Made by a program: the position numbers and the translations under genes. Shown here one piece after another: positions 1 through 6,073 of a stretch of DNA of 40,106 bases. The notes under the pieces were generated by a model that did not search any database, was not told where the DNA came from, and saw nothing but the letters and a program-made list of their open reading frames with translations. This stretch comes from a virus: positions 1 to 40,106 of IMG/VR virus record IMGVR_UViG_3300010885_064491. One strand, 5' to 3'. How positions within the stretch are numbered: position 1 is the first letter of the stretch; each line of letters begins with the position of its first letter.

Positions 1-350
1 ATATTATCCAGATTGTTCAGTCACACTTTGCCCTTGCGGGCAAAGTAAAAAACATTATCCGAGTTGAACAATATCACTTAGCGTTACAGCAGTTACAGAG
101 GCGGTCATCCGGTACCTCGAGCTGTGTCTTTATATGACGGCGACTTGCAAACAAACGCTAACTTGCTTGCAAATGTAGGGCTACTACCCTTCCTTGTGCC
201 TTAAAATACATGCTAAAACAACCAAACCGCGGCATTTTGCGATCCTCGTCCTGTTAAGGATAGTGGTTGAGTGCTCCTACGGCTGGAGACTTCCTTCCCT
301 GCGATCCTAGATCCAGGTATACGGGCACATGAAATTAGCTTGTGCTTGCT
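1..350. other. Gene-free region beyond the end of the minus-strand operon
   Basis: No reading frame here looks like a protein. The stretch looks richer in GC than the flanking genes and holds several short repeats: ATTATCC at 3-9 and 54-60, CTTGCAAA at 144-151 and 166-173, and TGCGATCCT at 238-246 and 300-308, plus a perfect hairpin at 25-46. It lies just downstream of the minus-strand operon, so it could be a transcript 3' end or hold a structured RNA. No tRNA cloverleaf with consistent acceptor and T arms could be built on either strand. The left edge of the window may cut the element. Confidence 0.5.
25..46. repeat. Perfect 9-bp inverted repeat (hairpin)
   Basis: ACTTTGCCC (25-33) and GGGCAAAGT (38-46) pair perfectly around the loop TTGC. 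A run of six A follows on the plus strand (47-52), so neither strand has the U-tract expected after an intrinsic terminator stem. A second, outer pair, ATTGTTC (12-18) and GAACAAT (66-72), encloses it, so a longer two-step structure is possible. The stem is seen directly; its role is unknown. Confidence 0.6.
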
Positions 351-788
351 TTAACCGTTTAATTTTTTGCCTTTGATGTGGGAGCCGTGGACACGAACTG
401 ATATCTGACCGTTGTAGTATTCGTCAGATTCCAATACCCTGCGTGTAAATTGTTCTCGTGCCTCGATGTATGACGTTTCTGCCTTGGACTTACAATAAAA
501 TAGTATTTCCCTGCGAAAGTTTTCTTGACCTAACTGCACAACATCCTTGCCTAACTCATCGCTGGAACCATAATAGTCCTGCCAATCGCTGTCAATTTTG
601 CTGCGGATTTTCTTTTTCTTCTTGGTGCCGTTTTTTAGCTTGACCATTTTGTAAGTGGTTTTTGCAAATTTGGCTAGTTTTTTGCCTATGTACATACGCC
701 CAGTGACTGTGTTTGTTATGAGATAAACAAACCCAACACAATCCTCGGGCAATTCTGTGATTAAATTATTTCCGTAGTACCAAGACAT
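351..788 (-). CDS. GIY-YIG-type endonuclease, 145 aa
   Basis: The N-terminal third carries the two hallmark strands of the GIY-YIG nuclease fold in variant form: GFVYLI at residues 19-24 and MYIGKK at 32-37. A lysine-rich stretch (about 48-61, with five Lys in a row), the motif DYYGSSDEL (71-79) and a Glu-rich helix around YIEAREQF (107-114) follow, which fits small stand-alone nucleases found in many T4-like phages. Members cut DNA using the GIY/YIG tyrosines, an Arg and a metal-binding Glu; the exact catalytic Arg and Glu cannot be fixed by eye. It could be a free-standing homing enzyme or a DNA-processing nuclease. It is the last gene of the minus-strand operon, 3 bases after its upstream neighbour, so it is probably co-expressed with the gp46/gp47 recombination genes. 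Confidence 0.7.
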   Translation of the reverse strand: MSWYYGNNLITELPEDCVGFVYLITNTVTGRMYIGKKLAKFAKTTYKMVKLKNGTKKKKKIRSKIDSDWQDYYGSSDELGKDVVQLGQENFRREILFYCKSKAETSYIEAREQFTRRVLESDEYYNGQISVRVHGSHIKGKKLNG

Positions 789-791
789 ACA

Positions 792-1070
792 CTAGTTAGT
801 GCTATCTTGATCCTCGCCCAGTGCCTTTTGATTTGCCTTGCGTTCATGTTTAGCTGTATCCAAATACACACGATACTGTTGAACATGTTCCCGTCTCTGC
901 TTTGCTATGATTCTAATCTGCGCTAACCAGTAGCGCATATTTTCGCCTGCCCTGCGTGTGCCTTTGCTTTGCCAGTCTTGATTGGCCTTAAAATATTCTC
1001 GAAAAGCTGCCATGAGTTGTTCATGGCTCTCTTCATTCTGATACGGCGACGGCTCTACATGCTTACTCAT
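792..1070 (-). CDS. Small helical protein of unknown function, 92 aa
   Basis: No family with a known function is recognised. The protein is highly charged and probably almost all helical. It starts with a short Pro/Glu-containing leader, then AAFREYFKANQDW (about residues 21-33) and an Arg/Lys/Gln-rich stretch from about 34 to 81, and ends in an acidic tail. It has no signal peptide, membrane segment or cysteine. The start overlaps the end of gp46 by 8 bases, so translation is probably coupled. The basic helical middle and the company of recombination genes would fit an accessory nucleic-acid-binding protein, but that is inference. Small proteins of this style sit beside gp46 in aquatic T4-like phages, to my recollection. 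Confidence 0.65.
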   Translation of the reverse strand: MSKHVEPSPYQNEESHEQLMAAFREYFKANQDWQSKGTRRAGENMRYWLAQIRIIAKQRREHVQQYRVYLDTAKHERKANQKALGEDQDSTN

Positions 1071-2844
1071 TTATTTCCAAGTCGTTTGCATAGCTGGTGT
1101 ATCCGTTTTCTTTTATAACCTTGAGCACATTGTTAACACGACCAATCAACTCGTCCTTATGGCTTATCAAGAAAATGTTCTTTTTGCGTTCGCGACTCAT
1201 TTTTTTGAGCACAGCCAAGGCTCCTTCAACACCCGATGCGTCTAATCCGTTATCAATCAGCTCGTCAACAAACAACAAATTGATATTTTGATACAAACTT
1301 TCCCACACATCTCTAAAACTGAAACTCATGCCCAGAATCAGTCTATTGCGTTCTCCCCTACTTAGGTTATCAAAGTCAAGATCTTGACCCAACTGTGTGA
1401 TTTCCACAGTGAGATCGTTTTGAAACACCACAGTGTGAGGCAAGCCCATCTTGTCCAAATAGTAAGTTAGTCTGTTATTCAAGTAGGCCAAGTTCTGATC
1501 TATGATCTTTTTACGGATAAAACTGTCTTTGCTTGTGAGCAGTTTGAGCAAAAACTCTTGATGTTCTTTGAGACTGTTCAAGGCGTTCACAGTGTCCCAT
1601 GACACTTCTTGCAAGGCTGTGTTGGTGAGTTCGTCAATGTTCTCTTGATATATGTCACTTTCTCCTGCCTTCACAGTGAGTTGTGTTTCCAAAGTTTTCA
1701 AATTGTTCTGATGCTTGAGAGCCTGTTCTACTGTGTCGTAATATGTGTTAGGACGAGCAGTCAACTCTCCCAGACTGGCAATTTCTGTTTGTATTTTGCC
1801 AAGATCCTTGGTTACTTTGTCAAAATATTTGCAAGCCTCTTGCAAGTGATTCTGCGCGGTAGTTGTCATTTCCTCATGCTTGTGATCATGCAACTCCTGC
1901 TCACAAGCATGACAGGTCTTGTTTGTCAACAAAGTCAGCTCGCGCTCATACTTGGTGACGCTTCGCTCTGCTTGGGCAATAGCGCTGTCCACGGTTGCTC
2001 TTTCTTTGTTTAGACTTTTGAGTTTGGCTGATTTTTCATCATGGTGTTTGAGTTCGGCATGTTTGGACAGCTCTGCCTCTATGTCCACATTTTCAAGTTC
2101 AACAATGGCACGACCTATTTTTTCAAGTTCTGTGGCATGCTGATTGCGCCAAGCTGACTGTTTCGTCAAAAAGCTGTCAATGCTTTTTTGAATTCCTTCA
2201 TTGCTTTTTTTTATGGCTTCAATATTGGCAGTTTCTTGAATGATATTTTCTTTGCTTTGCCTAACTAATTCTTTTAGTGCTTCTGCCTTTTCGCTTAACA
2301 GTGTGATACCCAGCAACTGTTCAATAATCACACGCTGATCGTTGGCTCGCATGCTGAGAAATGGCTCGGTATAGGTGTTAAGAGCAACAATATGCTTGAA
2401 CATGTCATGGCTCATGCCCAGCAGATCTTCCAAATCTCGTTGCGTTTCTCTAACATCGCCTTGGCTGTCATCCACTTCTTCAGTTTCTTGTGCCTGATCA
2501 TTTACAAAAAATTGCAAAATGTTGGGCTTGCGACCCCGTTCGATACGATAATCCACACCATTTTTTTCAAATGCCAGTGTGACCAACATGTTTCTGTTGT
2601 TGGTTTTATTGATGAGATTGTCTTTTTTGATATTGGTCAATGCATTGCCAAACAAGGCAAAGCTGAGTGCATTCACAATTGTGGTTTTACCAGTACCATT
2701 ACGACTGCCAGCATCATCTCCGCCTTGGTCCAAATTCTCACCCAGTACAAGAGTTAAATTTTCTTGTGCAAAATTCACAGCTTGGGTTTGATTTCCCACG
2801 CTCATAAAATTTTTAACTGTTAATTCTTTTAATTTTATACTCAT
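1063..2844 (-). CDS. 46: gp46-like recombination endonuclease subunit (Rad50/SbcC-type SMC ATPase)
   Basis: A Rad50-type ATPase of 593 aa. The N-terminal half-ATPase has a Walker A motif RNGTGKTT (about residues 48-55), preceded by an Asp/Gly-rich insertion after LGEN. Long coiled coils follow (about 190-300 and 320-460), separated by a zinc-hook CHAC (about 311-314). The C-terminal half has the ABC signature LSRGERNRL (about 490) and Walker B LLFVDELID (about 524-532). In T4, gp46 pairs with gp47 to resect DNA ends for recombination-dependent replication and to help degrade host DNA. Its start overlaps the end of gp47 by 4 bases (ATGA), the usual sign of translational coupling within the complex. 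T4 gp46 is of similar length (about 560 aa). All key ATPase motifs are present, so it should be active. Confidence 0.95.
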   Translation of the reverse strand: MSIKLKELTVKNFMSVGNQTQAVNFAQENLTLVLGENLDQGGDDAGSRNGTGKTTIVNALSFALFGNALTNIKKDNLINKTNNRNMLVTLAFEKNGVDYRIERGRKPNILQFFVNDQAQETEEVDDSQGDVRETQRDLEDLLGMSHDMFKHIVALNTYTEPFLSMRANDQRVIIEQLLGITLLSEKAEALKELVRQSKENIIQETANIEAIKKSNEGIQKSIDSFLTKQSAWRNQHATELEKIGRAIVELENVDIEAELSKHAELKHHDEKSAKLKSLNKERATVDSAIAQAERSVTKYERELTLLTNKTCHACEQELHDHKHEEMTTTAQNHLQEACKYFDKVTKDLGKIQTEIASLGELTARPNTYYDTVEQALKHQNNLKTLETQLTVKAGESDIYQENIDELTNTALQEVSWDTVNALNSLKEHQEFLLKLLTSKDSFIRKKIIDQNLAYLNNRLTYYLDKMGLPHTVVFQNDLTVEITQLGQDLDFDNLSRGERNRLILGMSFSFRDVWESLYQNINLLFVDELIDNGLDASGVEGALAVLKKMSRERKKNIFLISHKDELIGRVNNVLKVIKENGYTSYANDLEINE

Positions 2845-3854
2845 AGGCTGTTGTAGATGTTTAACAAAATATTTTTATCATAAGTATCGCTGTCAATGCT
2901 TATGATCTGACTGCTGACAATTTGATCCACGCTTTCAAATGCTTGAATGTCAATGTCAGTATTGATTTCTGATGCTTTCTTTTCGGCAATAAGTGTTAGT
3001 TCGCGTATGTTATAGTCCGTGATGAACTTTTCTTTTATGAAACTGGCTTCTTCGTAGCTGATATCTATGTCTAGTGTAACACGAAGATGTTGCTTGGGCA
3101 AGATTATAGAGTCCGCTTTGTCAATCAATTGGCTTAGAGTCACTGTACGGAATGTGGGTTGACCTGGCCACGAGTGGTATTTGGGTTGTCCTCCCCATTC
3201 CAACACCATCATACCACGCTCGTCATCCCATGCATCAGCATAGTTGTGCGGAAATGCATTGCCAATATAAATCATATTGCGCTGTTGCTGTCGTTTGTGA
3301 AAGTGTCCGCTGAATCCCAGCTCGTAGTTTTTGAAACTATCAAGTTGAATCTCCCCGTGATCTGGCATTTGTACCATGGCATTCATGAAAAAGCTGGGCA
3401 ACTCAAAGTGTCCAAAGATGTATTTGCCACCCTTCTTGCCTACACTTCTCCATTCTTCCCCAACAAGCCACGGGCAAAGTGTAACATTGCCAATGGTAGT
3501 AGGCTCGTGAACCACAGTGATTCCAGGAATATATTTGCCGAACTCGACAGAATGAATATCCCGCTTGTCTTTGTAATACAAATCATGATTGCCAGGAAAG
3601 AAATAAAATTGATCAAACGCCTGACCCAGCTTTTCCAAGGCCCTAAGGCTATAGTCCATAGTAGTGATATTAAGACTATTGCGATTGTGATGCCAATCGC
3701 CCATAAAAATTCCAACATCGCAACCCGCCTCCTTGGCTTTTGCAATATACCAATCCACAAAGTCTTCACAATCTTGATTATGCACACTGCTGTTTGATTT
3801 CAAACCAAAGTGTATGTCCGTGAAACAAGCAACCTTTTTAAATAAATTTGTCAT
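2841..3854 (-). CDS. 47: gp47-like recombination endonuclease subunit (Mre11/SbcD-type nuclease)
   Basis: A calcineurin-like metallophosphoesterase of 337 aa, matching the T4 gp47 size. The metal-binding motifs appear in family order: DIHFG (residues 13-17), GDWHHNR (52-58), PGNHD (87-91), GHFE (148-151) and SGHFHKR (182-188). These supply the Asp, His and Asn ligands for two Mn ions at the nuclease site. The C-terminal part (about 245-337) is the expected capping and Rad50-binding region. It is the nuclease partner of gp46 in end resection. The start overlaps the gp55 stop by 4 bases and its own stop overlaps the gp46 start by 4 bases, so gp55, gp47 and gp46 read as one coupled unit. No key residue is missing. 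Confidence 0.95.
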   Translation of the reverse strand: MTNLFKKVACFTDIHFGLKSNSSVHNQDCEDFVDWYIAKAKEAGCDVGIFMGDWHHNRNSLNITTMDYSLRALEKLGQAFDQFYFFPGNHDLYYKDKRDIHSVEFGKYIPGITVVHEPTTIGNVTLCPWLVGEEWRSVGKKGGKYIFGHFELPSFFMNAMVQMPDHGEIQLDSFKNYELGFSGHFHKRQQQRNMIYIGNAFPHNYADAWDDERGMMVLEWGGQPKYHSWPGQPTFRTVTLSQLIDKADSIILPKQHLRVTLDIDISYEEASFIKEKFITDYNIRELTLIAEKKASEINTDIDIQAFESVDQIVSSQIISIDSDTYDKNILLNIYNSL

Positions 3855-4684
3855 TCAGCTCCTTCATCAAATCGTTTTATAGCTGCTGCATGCTCTCCAG
3901 CACCAGTTCTTGAATAGCTGGGATTCATGCCATTGATTTCAAGTATGTCATCTCGTATGTTTTGATTGCGTTTTTCAGTATTGATAACTCTAACAAAACT
4001 GTTGGTCACAGCTGCAGTGAAATAGGCAAATGGATTATCGCTTTTGCTTTCGTCGAACTGCAAACCAATCTGTGTGAGCTGCAGAATGGCCATGCCTTTC
4101 ATTTCGTCATTGTAAGTGTAGCCACGCACATTACCACGAGTAGCATATCGTTCACATAGCTTGATCATCATGCGAGCCAATGTATTGGTAATTTGTCCAG
4201 CATCTTTATCAAAGTGGCCCCTTTCCAGATCACCCTTCCAGTGACTTTTGCCCACGCAAATTAGTGTTTCACCGGTTTCGTCATCAAACTTCCAATGCTG
4301 AAATGGCGGAAAGTTAACTTTGTCTCTGTGATCCGCAAGACTTTTGGGATTCTTTTTACGAACATTGTTCAGCGGAATATGATCAAACGTCATAACTCTG
4401 AATACAACGTCTGTTTTGGCCACTTTCTTGTAATCAACTTCGCAGTCCGCAATCTTGACTTTTTCGCCTGCTTCTTTGCGCCGGTCAAATTCCTGTTGAC
4501 CCAATCGCTTGGCCTTGACTCTCTTGGCTTCTGCAATGGTTCTCACATTGATTTTGTCAACGCTGGGCAAAATCAAATCATACTGATGATATTCAGGGTT
4601 GGTAAAACTGCAATAAGAAGTTTTTGATCTATGTATTTCCAACAACATGTCTTTGTTGTTCAGATAATTAACTTTTACGGTCAT
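3851..4684 (-). CDS. 55: gp55-like late-transcription sigma factor, with N-terminal extension
   Basis: The C-terminal half matches phage late sigma factors. A sigma region-2-like helical block runs from about residue 165 to 245, including LARMMIKLCERY (169-180), the YTYNDEM segment (189-195), NPFAYFT (217-223) and a basic stretch VINTEKRNQ (233-241). In T4, gp55 directs host RNA polymerase to TATAAATA late promoters and is activated by the sliding clamp. Four such sites occur in this window. The protein has 277 aa against about 185 in T4; the extra part is mainly the N-terminal 90-160 residues, which I do not recognise apart from a Lys/Arg/Glu-rich stretch (50-75). The start is backed by AAAGGA (4694-4699 on this strand) 9 bases upstream. 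It is first in the minus-strand operon behind a sigma70-type promoter, so it is probably made before late genes. Confidence 0.8.
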   Translation of the reverse strand: MTVKVNYLNNKDMLLEIHRSKTSYCSFTNPEYHQYDLILPSVDKINVRTIAEAKRVKAKRLGQQEFDRRKEAGEKVKIADCEVDYKKVAKTDVVFRVMTFDHIPLNNVRKKNPKSLADHRDKVNFPPFQHWKFDDETGETLICVGKSHWKGDLERGHFDKDAGQITNTLARMMIKLCERYATRGNVRGYTYNDEMKGMAILQLTQIGLQFDESKSDNPFAYFTAAVTNSFVRVINTEKRNQNIRDDILEINGMNPSYSRTGAGEHAAAIKRFDEGAE

Positions 4685-4707
4685 CCTTGAGAGTCCTTTA
4701 ATGTCTA

Positions 4708-4736
4708 ATTATAAACTACGCACAGAATAAAGTCAA
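4708..4736 (-). promoter_or_regulatory. Sigma70-type promoter for the gp55-gp47-gp46 operon
   Basis: Read on the minus strand, TTGACT (4736-4731) and TATAAT (4713-4708) are separated by exactly 17 bases, a near-perfect match to the housekeeping promoter consensus. The gp55 start codon lies 23 bases beyond the -10 box. The position and match suggest that the host polymerase expresses the late sigma factor and recombination genes before late transcription. The -35 box shares base 4736 with the opposed late promoter. Confidence 0.75.
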
Positions 4737-4743
4737 ATAAATA
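4736..4743 (+). promoter_or_regulatory. T4-type late promoter before the baseplate genes
   Basis: AATAAATA differs from the T4 late consensus TATAAATA in one base. It lies 22 bases before the first start codon of the plus-strand virion module, followed by an AAAGGA-like ribosome site (about 4754-4759). Three further matches in this window stand at similar distances from start codons, which supports a real late promoter. Confidence 0.7.
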
Positions 4744-4765
4744 GAGTATCAAAAGGAAAGATAAT

Positions 4766-5770
4766 ATGTCATTTACTGATAGTCTATTACAATCTGTATC
4801 CACCGTGGGCAATATTGCGGCTGGCTTTGGTGCAGTAAGTGGTCTGGCATCTGCACTCAGCACAGGATCAAATATTCCAGGAGCGTTATCCAGTGCATTA
4901 AGAAGCGTTAACCTACCACCAGCCGGACAAGCAGTTGCGGGATTGCTTGGTTCTGCCAGCGCAGTATTTGGAGGAGATACCAGCCCAAATGATTGGCGTG
5001 TTAGATTAAGTATCAGTAGTGCTCCCAGCTTTCAATCCAGTCCTGTGCTTGCTCCTTTAAAGAAAGCAGGCGGGTTGGTGTTTCCTTATACTCCGCAAAT
5101 CAATATTGCCAGTGCCGCAAAGTACAGTCCTATCAGTACTATTCATACTAATTATACCATGCAGTCATTTCAATACAGCGATCCAGGCTCCATCACTATC
5201 ACAGCTCCCATGAACGTTGAAGATGCTACCCAGGGCCTGTATTGGATTGGCGCTGTGCACTATTTGAGAAGTTTGACCAAGATGTTTACCGGCGAAGATC
5301 AATTAGCAGGCAATCCACCGCCAATTATTTTCCTAAACGGATACGGCAGTTACGTATTCAAGAATGTTCCAGTTGTTGTGACACAATTTTCTATTCAGCT
5401 GGACACTGATTGTGACTACATAGGCGTTGATACTTCAGGAGCCGGTGGCGGGCCGTTGGGTGGTTTGGGAGACGCTGCTTCAAAACTAAATGACATAGCT
5501 GGTATAGCAGGAGCATCCGTTCCCGGGCTATCCAGTGTTGCCAATTCACTAAGTAATGCAGCCGGTGTTTTGGGATCTGTAGCCAGCATCGCCAATACTG
5601 TATCCAGCCTTGCGGGCGGCAGCAGCAGCGGGGATGTAACACACGTGCCGACCAAGAGCAGTCTTAGTGTAACACTACAACCTGTGTACAGTAGAGACAG
5701 TGTGAGAAATTTCAGCCTGGATCAATTTGTTCAAGGCGGATATTTAAACAATTCATTTGGATATATCTAA
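4766..5770 (+). CDS. Baseplate tail-tube cap/initiator-like protein (gp48/gp54-type)
   Basis: A virion protein of 334 aa that opens the late module. The first 70 residues are Gly/Ala/Ser-rich with alternating hydrophobics. The core (about 75-225) has the look of a tail-tube-like domain: DWRVRLS (76-82), then GLVFPYTPQIN (103-113), SITITAPM and a helix with YWIGAVHYLRSLTKMF. A second Gly/Ser/Ala-rich stretch (about 226-297) precedes a C-terminal strand region ending SFGYI. In T4-like phages such proteins cap the hub and nucleate the tail tube. The direct neighbour gp53 and the following hub and spike genes fit this. I cannot tell gp48 from gp54 by eye, and only one such protein is visible here. 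The stop is one base before the gp53 start. Confidence 0.55.
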   Translation: MSFTDSLLQSVSTVGNIAAGFGAVSGLASALSTGSNIPGALSSALRSVNLPPAGQAVAGLLGSASAVFGGDTSPNDWRVRLSISSAPSFQSSPVLAPLKKAGGLVFPYTPQINIASAAKYSPISTIHTNYTMQSFQYSDPGSITITAPMNVEDATQGLYWIGAVHYLRSLTKMFTGEDQLAGNPPPIIFLNGYGSYVFKNVPVVVTQFSIQLDTDCDYIGVDTSGAGGGPLGGLGDAASKLNDIAGIAGASVPGLSSVANSLSNAAGVLGSVASIANTVSSLAGGSSSGDVTHVPTKSSLSVTLQPVYSRDSVRNFSLDQFVQGGYLNNSFGYI

Positions 5771-5771
5771 T

Positions 5772-6071
5772 ATGGCCAAATATTCAAGTACAAGTCCTTG
5801 GTACAAGACACCAGTTACTAATAATTATCTTAACTCGTTAACTATTCGCCCAGTTAGTGCTGAAACAGATGATTACTTGTATACCATTGAAGCACAGTAT
5901 GCTTACCGTCCAGATCTATTGGCATATGATCTGTATGGCACATCTAATCTTTGGTGGGTGTTTATACAGAGAAATTTGAATGTTCTTCAAGATCCTATAT
6001 TGGATTTTGTTCCAGGCAAAAAGATTTACATTTGTAAAAAAAGCAGCTTAATTAAAGCACTAGGACTATAA
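5772..6071 (+). CDS. 53: gp53-like baseplate wedge subunit, 99 aa
   Basis: A short protein whose middle is typical of the gp53 wedge family: YAYRPDLLAYDLYGTSNLWW (about residues 43-62), then VFIQRNLNVLQDPILDF and a short C-terminal piece that resembles a LysM-like tail (VPGKKIYI). In T4, gp53 joins wedges to each other and to the hub during baseplate assembly. I chose ATG at 5772, giving MAKYSSTSPW, because it follows the upstream stop by one base; an in-frame TTG at 5757 would lie inside the neighbour. T4 gp53 is longer (about 196 aa), so this is a compact version, as seen in aquatic T4-like phages. It ends two bases before the next gene. Confidence 0.85.
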   Translation: MAKYSSTSPWYKTPVTNNYLNSLTIRPVSAETDDYLYTIEAQYAYRPDLLAYDLYGTSNLWWVFIQRNLNVLQDPILDFVPGKKIYICKKSSLIKALGL

Positions 6072-6073
6072 CC

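Noticed and set aside
25-46. Intrinsic terminator
   Set aside because: The stem is strong, but on neither strand is it followed by a U-tract; the A-run is on the wrong side.
55-108. 17-codon minus-strand open frame (MTASVTAVTLSDIVQLG)
   Set aside because: It is too short to support, and has only a weak AGGT before the start.
239-345. tRNA-like stretch with a D-arm-like sequence and a small stem CTCC/GGAG
   Set aside because: The seven-base loop lacks U33, no T arm or matching acceptor stem follows, and the direct repeat TGCGATCCT does not pair.
3159-3797. 212-codon plus-strand open frame opposite gp47
   Set aside because: It is antisense to a clear Mre11-type gene, has no recognisable domain, and no ribosome site was seen.
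5757-5771. TTG start upstream of gp53
   Set aside because: It lies within the previous gene; ATG at 5772 directly follows that gene's stop.
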